64,000 bases of DNA from contig OX388307.1 in the NCBI GenBank assembly GCA_947579605.1, forward strand, positions 30,419,237-30,483,236. The letters run 5' to 3'. Positions 53,791 to 63,969 of this stretch are shown here, piece after piece; the stretch's first letter is position 1; each line of letters starts with the position of its first letter. The translations under genes and the position numbers were made by a program. This DNA comes from Athripsodes cinereus. Lineage: Eukaryota > Arthropoda > Insecta > Trichoptera > Leptoceridae. Below the pieces are notes generated by a model that was given only the letters and a program-made list of their open reading frames with translations, did no database searches and had not been told where the DNA came from.

Positions 53791-53884
53791 GTTTTGGTAT
53801 GTTATGATTCATTTTTATAATGTTTTCCTTATATGATATGCATTATTTTGACTTGACTGTTTTGTTTTTCATTGCTTTTATGTT

Positions 53885-53930
53885 TATAAAGGCTGTTTTA
53901 GCCGTTTATTGTATAAATAAATAAATTATT
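53885..53930 (+). repeat. LINE 3' hairpin tail
   Basis: AAAGGCTGTTTTAGCCGTTT then ATTGTATAAATAAATAAATT has the same GGCT/AGCC hairpin and TAAA tail as the CR1-type ends at 5786 and 47457. The body upstream (about 53800-53885) is probably 3' UTR. Confidence 0.65.
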
Positions 53931-53934
53931 CATA

Positions 53935-54668
53935 ATTCACTCGATTTTCGGTGGTTTGCCATGAAATTAAACAACGAGAATATTTTAAATATTAGGTTAA
54001 ATATTAACCAAGTGCAACAACACGGATTGAATTGTTTTTTAAGTAAAAATAAAAGACTTTTGTATAGTACAAGTCGGAGGTCGATTGGTCGCGAGCTCGT
54101 GAGCTTTCTTACAGGAGCCCTCCTTTCCATCGTCAGGCTAGCGTAAAATGGGTTGTGGCCAATCAAACCCACGAAAGCACTACACAAAAGCGTTGTATTT
54201 TTACTCATTTAACATGAACTTCCACAAAGTACCGTTGGTCGACAATTTTGACTAAAAAATATTTTGTAACGTAGCAGGGATAACTTATTCTAACACCAGG
54301 TACGGCAAATAAGCCCAGCCTAAGTTTAGATTTTTTGTGAGTAAGGATGAATAAGTACCTACCTAAAAATAGTTTAGAGGCACGTGCAAATATTAGAAGA
54401 AATAACAATATCTTTTATTAGTAGAATAAAAGAAATATTTTTTATACGAATAAATATCTATAATCGAAAACACAAATGACTATTTCTCACCGTAATCACC
54501 AGAACTGTCATAAAATGATAAATTATTATTTATAATTTCTGTCTGCTTCTTATTGAATTATTATATCTAAGATATTTTTTTTATAAAAAATGATAAATCT
54601 GGATTTGTGTGTAGGCGGAAATCCAGTATGCGATATTTATAAACATAATACTGTATTAGGTTTGATAA
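53935..54668. other. AT-rich stretch with imperfect inverted repeat
   Basis: AAGTAAAAATAAAAGACTTT and TGTATAGTAC at 54041 face TACACAAAAGCGTTGTATTT and TTACTCA at 54178, enclosing a GC-richer centre with CATCGTCAGGCTAGCG. This may be a decayed MITE of about 165 bp. Otherwise featureless. Confidence 0.4.
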
Positions 54669-54670
54669 TA

Positions 54671-55224
54671 CAGTCGATTCCGCTTAATTGGGACACCGCT
54701 TATTCGGGACAGCCGCTTATTTGGGACAAATCTCAAAGAACAGAAACTAAACCAAGAAACCCATAGTAAATTTATATGTTTAATTGGGACAACATTCCGG
54801 TTAATTGGAACAGTTAATTTATGATAACATCACATAATATTATGTTACACATATTCTCATGAAAAAATATGTACAAAGAATTCTCATTTTTGCATTGAAT
54901 TAAATTGTATGTACCTACCCATTTATTATTTTAATTAGGAATTTATTTATTTTCTTAAAAGTTTATATTACATATTTGTAATTTATGTGATAATTTATAT
55001 AACCTATAAGTATGTAATTTACAGTTTTCAAGAGTTTATAAAATAAAATTATCGAAAAAAATATGCATTGTTATTTTATGTGTGTATTACTGGTTAATAG
55101 CCTTAGTTGCCAAAACCAAATAGATTAATGAAAAAAAAATGTGAACTTCGCTTAATTGGGACAACCGCTTAATTGGGACAATATGCCCAAGTCACGATGT
55201 GTCCCAATTAAGCGGAATCGACTG
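54671..55224. mobile_element. pogo/Tigger-like (Tc1-mariner) MITE with TA duplication
   Basis: The ends CAGTCGATTCCGCTTAATTG and their reverse complement are flanked by TA on both sides (54669-54670, 55225-55226). The motif CGCTTAATTGGGACA or close variants occurs several times inside each end. The inside is AT-rich and non-coding. The CAGTCGA start and TA target fit the pogo branch of Tc1-mariner. Confidence 0.85.
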
Positions 55225-55226
55225 TA

Positions 55227-55446
55227 TAAGGTATACCTTTTACGAGGTTACAGATGCAGAGTCGACTTTCGTTCAATTCATTTTCATTCACAGTATGAGA
55301 GCAATAAACATATAGGTATATATGTGGCGTTTATGTATGTGGGTGTATATGTGTGGGTGGGTGAGTGTGTTTGTGTGTATGGATGTAAGTGTGTGTGTGC
55401 GTGAGCATGTGTGTTATGTCATAGGATTGTACGAGAATTAAATATG
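55227..55446. other. TG-rich microsatellite region
   Basis: 55318-55410 is dominated by GTGTATGTGTGGG-like repeats. No gene. Confidence 0.6.
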
Positions 55447-55657
55447 CAGGGCTACTCTTGACAAAACTTAACACGATCTTAATCTAGTCTTGATCTTGAT
55501 CATACGACGCACGAAGTGACTATTGGCCAAAAATACACGCAAACCGATCGCGCGTTAGCGGCAGCGCAGTGTTTTTGACCATAGTCCCTTCGTGCATCGT
55601 ATGATATAGATCAAGACTAGATTAAGATCGTGTTTAGTTTTGTCGAGAGTAACCCTG
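55447..55657. mobile_element. MITE with 3-bp target duplication (ATG)
   Basis: About 80-bp inverted repeats: CAGGGCTACTCTTGACAAAA left, TTTTGTCGAGAGTAACCCTG right, continuing with CACGATCTTAATCTAGTCTT and CATACGACGCACGAAG. The centre is GC-rich (GATCGCGCGTTAGCGGCAGC). ATG flanks both sides. The second copy at 60511-62604 is flanked by CTG on both sides, supporting a true 3-bp duplication. 3-bp duplications occur in PIF/Harbinger and CACTA types; the superfamily is not settled. Confidence 0.88.
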
Positions 55658-55861
55658 ATGGTAAGAGAAATAACCAAAGTAAAGTAAAGAATGTTAAAGT
55701 AATGTTAAAGCGCTGAAACAAAGTTAAGTAAAAAACTGACTTGAGTCTATCTGCTATCTATGACTGGAGTCGATAGTCTCCGAATACTAGTACGCGAAGT
55801 TAATAAAAGTCATTTGAAAGTTAACTACATACTGTGTTTTTTCAATTAGAGTTCAAAGTTA

Positions 55862-56029
55862 GAGTTCGTCGGTAGCCTGGAGGTAGAGTCTCGGCCTCGT
55901 GAACATGGGGTCGGTGGTTCGATACCAGGTGCCGGCAAACTCCCCTTTCACGACACAAGCTTTTAGTAGCTTACTGTGAAAGGTGTATGAGGTTGTATTT
56001 GGGTTTATAACAAACAAAACCCAGATATA

Positions 56030-56106
<77 letters not shown>
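55862..56106 (+). mobile_element. tRNA-derived SINE with 70-nt pure poly-A tail
   Basis: GAGTTCGTCGGTAGCCTGGA at the head, B-box-like GGTTCGATACCAGGTGCCGG, GGGTTTATAACAAACAAAAC near the end and 70 uninterrupted A (56037-56106). It differs from the 23096 copy by small changes, for example AGCTTTTAGTAGCTTACTG. Confidence 0.95.
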
Positions 56107-56109
<3 letters not shown>

Positions 56110-56550
56110 ATCTTGAAATGGACTTCCAAAAAGTATGTATCTTGGGTCAATAATATCGAAAAAAAATATTTATTGACTTTTGATAGTACTGACTACCAAC
56201 TACCTTTTACATGGAGAAAATAATATGGCTCAAGGCAACAGTTAGTAATTTTAATATTCTCAACTATAATTTTCTTTTTCGCTTATTAATTTGAACGAAG
56301 TTGAATGTTTAGTCAAGTGGAATATTCTCGTGTTGTTATGTAAATTTAAAAAAAGTATTAAGTACAATTTTATATTTGTGTTACTTGTTACTTTATTTAC
56401 CAAGTAGGTACTTCAATTGTATTTTGAAATTAAATAATCATAAAACAATAATAATTATAAGCATGAATAATAATAAATTAAATTTGGTATTGTGCCTGGA
56501 ATGTATAAAAAATTAATTAATAATTTTAAACAAATTGAATGAAATGAATA
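56107..56550. other. AT-rich stretch, nothing recognised
   Basis: No coding or RNA signal. A TTATCTTGAAATGGACTTCC start resembles TTATCTTGAAATTGACTTCC at 30296, a possible unidentified repeat. Confidence 0.45.
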
Positions 56551-56555
56551 AAAAA

Positions 56556-56695
56556 GAGTTCGTCAGAAGCCTGGATGTATGTAGAGTCTCGGCCTCACGT
56601 AGATGAGGTGCGCGGTTCGATCCCAGGTTCCGGCAAACTCCTCTATCAAATTACAATACAAGCTTTTAGGTAACTGTGGAAGGTGTCTAAGGTTG
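56556..56695 (+). mobile_element. tRNA-derived SINE, degraded copy
   Basis: GAGTTCGTCAGAAGCCTGGA, GTAGAGTCTCGGCCTCACG, GGTTCGATCCCAGGTTCCGG and CAAGCTTTTAGGTAACTGTG match the poly-A family, with an extra TGTATGT in the head. The 3' half is replaced by the LINE fragment starting near 56697. Confidence 0.8.
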
Positions 56696-56696
56696 T

Positions 56697-56830
56697 ACAA
56701 GTACGAACTTTTGGCGAAGCTGGTTCCACAGTCTGTCACCGTGGACTGTAAAAGAATTCGTATAACAACTCGTGTGATGAGATGGAATCGTAAAAAGTTT
56801 ATTGGAAGCTTATAGTAGTAGTAATAATGA
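56697..56830 (-). pseudogene. LINE C-terminal relic
   Basis: The plus text GGCGAAGCTGGTTCCACAGT and TGTAAAAGAATTCGTATAAC, then AACTCGTGTGATGAGATGGA, parallels 61615-61700, the C-terminus of the minus-strand LINE there. The minus strand carries the same VHG...LWNQL ending. Confidence 0.65.
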
Positions 56831-57370
56831 CAAATAAAAATTGAATACTAGGTACCTATTCGGTTTTGTAAAAAAATATCTTCACAACCCCAGGGATTGA
56901 ATTTTGACCCCCTTAATTTTTGTCTGAGCGCGAGAGGATAGGGTGGATTAGGATAATGTAAAGGATCTAATTAATAGTAATCTCAAAATCTATTGTATTG
57001 TCGTATATAAGGTTCTAATATTTTCCTTAAAATTCTGATTCGATAGTATAGAACGCAGATAGTATCTTCATAGTGAGAGACACTCATCAAATTATTTTTG
57101 AACGTTCAGAAAATAACAGAGATTGTTTTCTTGGAAAACATTTCAGCATCAGCTGATAATATTAATAGTTGAAGTCGTAAAGGTTATATTTCCAATCAAA
57201 CATAGAGGGACACACATAACATTATCTAACTATAGGTACAAACAGCTTTAGAACCTGAGTTCACTCAAAAAATAAAATGAAGCTGTCTGTTTAAGATTTA
57301 TATAGGTATTTTTGCTTTATATTACATTCTTTTTTGTATTTTACATGCCCTGTGCATTTTAAATGATCTA
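56831..57370. other. AT-rich stretch, nothing recognised
   Basis: No recognisable coding or repeat signature. Confidence 0.5.
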
Positions 57371-57374
57371 AACT

Positions 57375-57490
57375 CCTACTACTACTGCACTATCATATAT
57401 CATAATAAACATGCAAGCTGTCCTCTACGTGCCAATATAAAGTCAAGACATTCAGGATGGGTGGCAAACGTCATCGCTGAATTAATTTAT
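57375..57490 (-). mobile_element. (TAG)n-tailed SINE fragment
   Basis: The plus strand has CTCCTACTACTACTGCACTA, AAACATGCAAGCTGTCCTCT and ACGTGCC, then TCAGGATGGGTGGCAAACGT and CATCGCTGAATTA. The SINE 3' end is at about 57375, with a short deletion in the CCCCACTT region. Confidence 0.75.
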
Positions 57491-57647
57491 CTACTCAATT
57501 TTATAGGTTCAAGCAGTTGCTGAAAACTTTTCATGTAACTTTTTTAAAATGTATTTATTAACAGCACTGTTTATTTTTCATGCTGACTTTATGATAAAAC
57601 ATACTTATCAAACAATTTACTGGAAGACACGGGTTTACTGGAAGACA

Positions 57648-57720
57648 TTGCTTTAAGGCAGTATGTACGCCTTTTGTACAAATGTATTGTGATAATAAAG
57701 TTTTTATTTATTTATTTATT
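57648..57720 (+). repeat. LINE 3' tail, AAGGC...GCCTT hairpin type
   Basis: TTTAAGGCAGTATGTACGCC then TTTTGTACAAATGTATTGTG and ATAATAAAGTTTTTATTTAT. It has the same layout as 28345-28405, ending in TTTA repeats. Confidence 0.65.
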
Positions 57721-57999
57721 TAATCACTTTCACGGCTTTCACCTTTTGCATGTTGACAATACAAAAATAAGTTTTATACAACAAATTAATTCAGAATAAT
57801 AATTAAAATAACAATAATATTGAGATATCAAATTGTAAAAGAGTTTATTATAATTTATTAATATAATGATTTTTTTTTATATCACCACTCAAATTATAAT
57901 TTTTTCACTAGAACAATTGCCTTCAATAACCTTTTGTAGATTTTAAAATTGTTATCTAATGTATACATTTAAAACTTTCAAAGTTTTTCAGCTGGCACA
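57721..57999. other. AT-rich stretch, nothing recognised
   Basis: No gene signal. Confidence 0.5.
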
Positions 58000-58350
58000 A
58001 GGCTTGATAAGATCCGAATTTCATACATCCGTGGGAGTCTAGGTGTGCGGGATATCTCAGATAAAATACAAGAGAGCAGATCGTAATGGTATGGCCATGT
58101 GGCCACGAGACTACCTGAGTATGTAGGCAATAAAGCTCAATGTATCTTATATGTTGCTGGCAAGAGACCAAGAGGAAGGCCAAAGCGCAGATGGCGTGAA
58201 GTAGCGAGACAAGACATGCGGAGCTGTGATGTTTCCCATGAGGATGCGTTCGACAGAGCCAAGTGACGTAACCGACAAGAAAGGCAGACCCAAACACCAT
58301 GTGGGACTAATAATTGCCCAAGGAGAAGAAGAAGAAAGTTTTTCAGCTGT
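58000..58350 (+). pseudogene. RTE-like fragment, sixth subfamily
   Basis: The frame gives IRISYIRGSLGVRDISDKIQ, then after a stop WYGHVATRLPEYVGNKAQ, GKRPRGRPKRRWREVARQDM and a DAFDRAK stop. This is the typical RTE ending (WYGHV...GRPKRRW...D). It ends with GGAGAAGAAGAAGAAAG, a simple-repeat tail. Confidence 0.85.
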
Positions 58351-58629
58351 CAAGGGAATTCAGTGAATATAATATAAATATATTTGTCTACGAATTCATT
58401 GTATGAAAAATATTTCTCATATTTCATGAAGAAAAGGAAAATACTGTGAGTACATCAAAGACAACAATCAGCAATAACAAAAATGTAAACTGAGGCTCAG
58501 AATGATATTAGGTTTCATATTGTTATTGTACGGAGAGACATTTACAAAGAGATCTGGTTGATTATACCAAAACAAATATGCGTATTATATTATAAGTATC
58601 TTATTTATTATTTATTTATTTATTAAATA

Positions 58630-58725
58630 CATACATCTTCTTCCCCTTGTTCTAATTGGGTCGGGGGCCCATTGTGCATAGGTAGTTACCTCCTCCAGAG
58701 ATCCCTGTCCACCTCTGCTTCCAGA
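58630..58725 (-). pseudogene. RTE-like relic, second subfamily
   Basis: The plus text CCTTGTTCTAATTGGGTCGG, CATTGTGCATAGGTAGTTAC and CTCCAGAGATCCCTGTCCAC is the reverse complement of 10400-10480. Confidence 0.65.
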
Positions 58726-58859
58726 ACACTCATTACATTCATTCGTTTATCTCTAAAATTAAAAAAAATGAGATCATTATAAGTCAATATATAGTATCTG
58801 AACATTATCGTAAGAATCAAATTAAAAATGCCGTCATCTCCTTTGGGTAACCAGCTGAG

Positions 58860-59985
58860 ATCTTATTCATGAATTGGTTTACCTAGATATATTCCTAGAA
58901 AGGGTATGGTTACCCATATTTATCACAAACATCCGTAGGTATAACCAGAACTTTTTAAAGAATTTCTGGTGCCCACATTGGATAATATTTATAAGAGAAA
59001 GGCAGTGTCTCAGGTTTGTAAAGAATATTTTGTACAAAAACTCCACTCACCGGATGATATTAGTGCGTGTCCAAGACTGGGAGGCCTAAATAAGGTACCT
59101 CCCAGAAAAACATCTGCTGGACAACACCACTATACTCATTTGGGTGTTGTGTGGTACAATAAACTGGACAAAAAATCTAAGTATGATTCTACAAAAAAAA
59201 AATCAGAGTTTTAAATTGAATCTGAAATATATTTTTAAATAGCTGTTCAACTGCTCTGTTGTTGAGTTTTGTTAAGAAACCGTATTTGGTTGCTGTTTGT
59301 ATTGTGGATATGTGTTTGTTTTTGTTGTTGTTTGGTGAGCGCTATTGTTTTATCTAAAGTAGCATTCACATTGCTTCACTTTGGATGATCATCCAGAGTG
59401 TCAGGGTCAAACCTGTTCATCGAAAGTGAACACGTCTGTTCACATTTGTTCATCCTATGCTTTCACTGCCATGTCAACACTCTCAGACATGTTGTATGTA
59501 GTTTGACGTATTTTCGTATAAAAATAATTAAACAAATTCAAAAATGAAAAATAACACTTAAAATAAATTAATATAGCTCTCGACTGCATAATAATTTTGT
59601 ATATGATTCTGACATTCAATACAAATTCATAGAGAATAAAACAAATAATAAGATGAAACTTGTTTATGGTCGTTTCAGTGAAAGGACCTTTCATCAAAAT
59701 TATGACGAGTGGTAATCGCTTTCCTCCGTCATCGCTAGTGATCACTAGCGATGAAACGGTCGTTCACACTTGTTCATCTTGGAGGATCATTCGGAGTGAT
59801 CACTGAAAGTGAACGTATGTGAACGACCCTTTTATTATATAAAATATGTTTAAACCCTCAAAGCACGAGCACTGCTCAATTTTGAGGGTCAAATATGTAA
59901 TAAATGTGTTTTTTTTTAGTAATAAGGTGTGTATGTAATATTATTAAATTGTAAATTTTATTTTAATAAAAATATTTGAATTTGA
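58860..59985 (+). pseudogene. LINE C-terminus and 3' UTR, interrupted by a MITE
   Basis: The 81-codon frame (58969-59214) reads MPTLDNIYKRKAVSQVCKEY, then PRLGGLNKVPPRKTSAGQHH and LGVVWYNKLDKKSKYDSTKK, resembling a LINE C-terminus (RRx...x-x-WN-x-L). A 3' UTR follows and is split by the insertion at about 59350-59835. It resumes with CCCTCAAAGCACGAGCACTG and ends in TTTGAATTTGAATTTGAA. The clade is uncertain. Confidence 0.5.
59350..59835. mobile_element. MITE with imperfect inverted ends
   Basis: Left GTAGCATTCACATTGCTTCA...CTTTGGATGATCATCC, right rc GGTCGTTCACATACGTTCAC...TTTCAGTGATCACTCCG. It contains repeated GTTCACA/TGTTCAT motifs and a perfect CATCGCTAGTGATCACTAGC...GATG palindrome near 59735-59755. 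It is non-coding. A left-end relic is at 34788. Confidence 0.55.
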
Positions 59986-59989
59986 ATTT

Positions 59990-60395
59990 GAACCATGACG
60001 TATACCATAACATTATATATGTAGGTACATTTTCGAAAAGTTCGTTTGTAGTCGACCGACAAATCCAATTTATCTAGGGCGTAAGGTAACCAAAGCTAGT
60101 AAACAAATAAAATTTGGTAGATAGGTACCTAAATATTTTGTTTTCTTTTTTTCTACTAATCAATACGTAATATTTGTTTGTTCTATTTCGTTAAAAGTCT
60201 TTTCCTAATACTTGCCTCTCAAATGAAATAATATTAGGTATATTGATTACGTACATTGGCTAAGTATTTCTTAGTAAAACTTCTAAGGTTTCCTTTCACT
60301 AATAAAAATCTTTTCTTACTTTTCAAATGGTATGAGTGCCTATATTATTATTCTCTCCTTATGGAAACATCAAAATAAATAAAGACAAAACAAAA
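59990..60395. other. AT-rich stretch, nothing recognised
   Basis: No coding or repeat signature. Confidence 0.5.
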
Positions 60396-60399
60396 TGAA

Positions 60400-60510
60400 T
60401 GGTCGTTGGAAGAGATGAGGCGACATGTCATAAATGGAGTGAGTATCAAACAAGTAAGGGAATTCGTATACTTGGGCAGCAGAAAAATCAGGACAGACGC
60501 TCTAAATCTG
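60400..60510 (+). pseudogene. RTE-like relic upstream of the MITE
   Basis: It reads EEMRRHVINGVSIKQVREFV followed by YLGSRKIRTDAL, like the EFVYLGS...DG element of RTE ORFs. Cut off by the MITE at 60511. Confidence 0.5.
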
Positions 60511-60679
60511 CAGGACTACTCTTGACACAATCTAAATACGATCTTAATCTAGTCTTGATCTTGATCATACGACGCACGAAGTGACTATTGGCCAAAAATA
60601 CACGCTACCGATCGCGCGGTAGCGGTAGCGCGGTGTTTTTGACCGTAGTCCCTTCGTGCGTCGTATGATAATAATAATA

Positions 60680-61150
60680 ACACACGATGAAAATTTAAAT
60701 AAAGCTGAGCAAGATAAAATAATAAAATATCTTGATCTTGCTCACGAAATCAAAGATACGTGGAGAACACCTGCCACAATCATCGTGCCTATAGTGTTGT
60801 CTGTGAATGGTTTAATACCTAAGAGTCTGTCAAGCAATCTCAGAAAACTGAGAGTAGATGACAGGCTCAAATACAGCATGCAGAAGGCCGTACTTCTATC
60901 GTTCACCAGGATAGTAAGAAGGTTTTTGTCCCTGTAGCTCTGTAAGTGATCTCCCATGATTGTACTATTTCATAGAACATCATGGAAGAATCAACTCTAA
61001 TAATGTTGGGGTTCTACATTTTGAATATAAATTTATTTTGATATTTTATGGTTTTTGTTATTTAATGTTATATTTAAATTTTATTGTTAATCTTATATTG
61101 TGTTCAAAATGTAGAATCTAATATTGTTTTGTTTAATAAATGAGATATGA
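60680..61150 (+). pseudogene. LINE C-terminus and 3' UTR (family of 11530)
   Basis: The frame reads DKIIKYLDLAHEIKDTWRTP, VPIVLSVNGLIPKSLSSNLR and MQKAVLLSFTRIVRRFLSL-stop. The VPIV-x-x-x-G-x-IPKSL...LQKAxxLxxxRIVRKFL pattern is the C-terminus of some LINE ORFs (R4/Dong- or Ingi-like; uncertain). The 3' UTR matches 11545-11880. It ends AATAATAATAATAAA. Confidence 0.75.
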
Positions 61151-61164
61151 AATAATAATAATAA

Positions 61165-62550
61165 AAAACTTTATTGCACAACATATGAAAATATTCAATT
61201 TAACTACACAAATAAATTTTGTGCAATGGGCGAGTTTATCGCAGAAGCGCGATATCTTCCAACTAAACCATTAAACAAAAATTAGAATAAAAACAATAAA
61301 TAAATTTAAAAAGATATATATACATACATATAAATACTAAACAAATATAAATAATATATATATATATATATACATATATAAAAATACTACCCAAATATAC
61401 AAACAATTTCGGATACGTGACACGACATAGATGATGGGATACGGGAATAGGATAAAGTGGTGGGAATGGGTCAGGATTGCTCATTGTATATAAACATACA
61501 AAAAAAAAGTTTTAAAACCATGGGAAACCTCTATACAAGTAGATGAGACAGAAGACTAGCAACCATTAACTTCTTTCTTGAAGTTATAAAAAGAATTACA
61601 AGTTCGGGTTTTAAGTGGAAGCTGGTTCCACAACCTAGCACCATGAACTGAAAAAGAATCGGTGTAACAGCTCGAACGATGTGACGGAATCACTAGAAGA
61701 TTGTTGGAGGTCGATCGTAGTGAAAGTCCGTAGGAGTGTAAAAACTCAAATCTTTCCTTCAGATATAATGGAGTGTTGGGATCAAATAAAATTTTATAAA
61801 GAAGGCAAAGAGTGTGAGCATTTCTGCGTTAAAGAATAGTTTTCCAGCCAAGGCGTTCACGATATTTAGATATATGATCGTATTTCTTGAGACCGAAGAC
61901 ATATCGAATGCAAGTATTCTGAAGACGTTCCAACTTATTTAAATCTTCAATCGAGAGATCCAAGTAACAAACATCCGCATAGTCGAATAGGGGATGAATC
62001 AAAGACTGAACCAATAGCTTTTTTGTGTCTACTGAAAGGAAATTCTGCATTCTCCTAAGCGAATGCAGTGAACCGAATACTTTTTTACTGATTATGTTGA
62101 CTTGTTTCCACCATGATAACTTAGTATCGAAGAATAAACCCAGATTTTAACAACATCAGAAAATGGGATAGTTGAGTCGTTTAAGACTAAAGATGGCAAA
62201 GGATGGTGAAGTAAGAGAAGACAAGACTTCTAGGACTTCCGATAATAATTGCTTGTGATTCACTTGGAATAACTAAGAGTCCATGATCTCTACACCACAA
62301 ATTTATGTATTCAAGATTGGCATTCATATTGAAGAATGCAGCATCAATGTTATTCAAATCAAAGTGAATGTATAATTGGAGGTCATCTGCATAAAAATGA
62401 TAGGCCCCGTGAAGATGTTCAGTAATCGGGTTGATGAAAATAGAGAAGAGTAAAGGGGACAGTATACAACCCTGTGGAACTCCCGCCCCAAGGCCGACCC
62501 AATCGGATGCCCCATCACCAATACAGACTCTCTGCTGTCGCTCCCTAAGG
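61165..62550 (-). pseudogene. LINE reverse transcriptase, 5'-truncated, minus strand
   Basis: The minus strand encodes GDGASDWVGLGAGVPQGCIL, SPLLFSIFINPITEHLHGAY and HFYADDLQLYIHF, so RT motifs B and C are present. In other frames follow FLSVDTKKLLVQSLIHPLFD, YADVCYLDLSIEDLNKLERL and TCIRYVFGLKKYDHISKYR. The C-terminal VHGARLWNQLP is near 61640. Frameshifts break the ORF. The 3' end lies at 61165 next to the oppositely oriented LINE. Jockey/CR1 group; exact clade not settled. Confidence 0.85.
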
Positions 62551-62604
62551 TAATGATCAAGACTAGATTAAGATCGTGTTTAAATTTTGTCAAGAGTAAC
62601 CCTG

Positions 62605-63457
62605 CTGAAATCGTAAGCAGGATAAACCAGAAAAGAATTGCCTTTTACAAAAAATATTACATATAAGAATCCCCAAATCGTTGCTGTGGAGGTGAAGTGA
62701 TCCAGGCCACACTTTTTTGAAAAATGAGTTAAGTATGTAGGTTTGTTCAGAAAACCACGAAGAACATAGTGGTGAAGAGAAATAAGTGATTTGATATTCC
62801 TAAAGGGCATTTTTGGAAAATTTTGAAGAGATGTTAAGTGTTTTTACATCATTTCAAGTGTGTGTTAGAGCATTTCACAAACGCAGATAGGAATAAATAG
62901 TTTAATTAAATTATAGAAGTGAAAAGATCCAAGCCGCATAGCGCGTAACTTTCCAACAACTTTCCTACAGGTGGATCTTTCTCAGCTACAGTGGTGAAAT
63001 AACCCAAGTGATAAATTCGTGTTTACTTCTAAAATAAAATAAAATCTTTAATATTTTGTTATGTATATTTGTGGAATATGTGATCAGGAATATTTTGTAA
63101 ATTTTTTAGTGAAATCTATCCAAAAATAACCTAGTTATAGTCAGATTAGTATTGGTGGATGCGACAGCATAACTTCATCACCCTTTTTCTCGAAATGTTT
63201 GTCTTGTGGGTTAGATCACTTCACATCCACGGCAACGAAATATTGATTTAAATGTTAGGACGAACCTTACTAAAGCCTCTGTATGGAGCATTCTACTATA
63301 TGATGTGGACCATCAGCAAAAAAGAAAGCGGACGGCTTTGAAATGTAGTGTTAAAGACGCATGCTGAAGATCCATTGGTTGTAATCTGTCGTAAACGAAG
63401 AGGTGTTAATCAGGGTAGGAGAAAGTAGGCAACTCCTTAAAAAACCTTATACATATA
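62605..63457. other. AT-rich stretch, nothing recognised
   Basis: Three GATCCA...CAC-type strips (62697, 62927, 63222) around GTGAAGTGATCCAGGCCACA suggest an unidentified degraded repeat. No gene. Confidence 0.35.
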
Positions 63458-63465
63458 ATAGGTAT

Positions 63466-63969
63466 ATTGATTTTCAACAGACATACTGCAATTACATATT
63501 TTTAACACAAATACCTTAGAGGGTAGGCAGAGAGAGAGAGTGTGTATTAGGTGTTTCCAATGCTTACGAATTGGCTTTGGCTGTTTTAAGCATACTTTAC
63601 TCCAGAAACGTTCACCGATTACCACCGCACACTTTATTTCTCTCATACTAATTTTTGGTCGTACTATAACTATGTACAATTACTAATTACATTACCATAT
63701 AGTAATTGATGATGACGGTTGTTTGGACGAATTGCTTCACAGCGATGAGTCCAGACACCCGTTACGAACAACTTATACATATGTGAGACATAATGATTGC
63801 GGTGGATATTGGTGAACGCTTCTAGAGTAAAGCGCAGCATTAAAACAGCCAAATTCAATTCGTATAAGCATTGGAAATACCCAATATTTTCTCACTCTCT
63901 CTCTGCCTACTCTCAAAGCAATTTGTATTAAAATATCTGACTGCAGTATGTCTGTTGAAAATCTAGAAC
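63466..63969. mobile_element. Inverted-repeat element with 8-bp flanking repeat
   Basis: GATTTTCAACAGACATACTG at the left is mirrored at the right. Pairing continues, with gaps, through GGTAGGCAGAGAGAGAG, GTATTTCCAATGCTTA and CAGCGATTACCACCGC-type blocks across more than 200 bp of each arm. ATAGGTAT lies at 63458-63465 and 63970-63977, so a hAT-like 8-bp target duplication is possible. It is non-coding. Part of one arm resembles 3680-3716. Confidence 0.7.

Larger units (their letters stand above)
60511..62604. mobile_element. MITE (3-bp duplication family) split by two LINE fragments
   Basis: The left part 60511-60670 and right part 62551-62604 align end to end with the 55447-55657 copy. CTG flanks both outer ends. 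The 1.88-kb insert contains one LINE 3' end on plus and one on minus, joined tail to tail at about 61155. ATGAT occurs at both inner junctions and may be the insertion duplication. Confidence 0.82.

Noticed and set aside
55318..55410. Glycine/valine/cysteine-rich frame
   Set aside because: It is a GTGTATG microsatellite.
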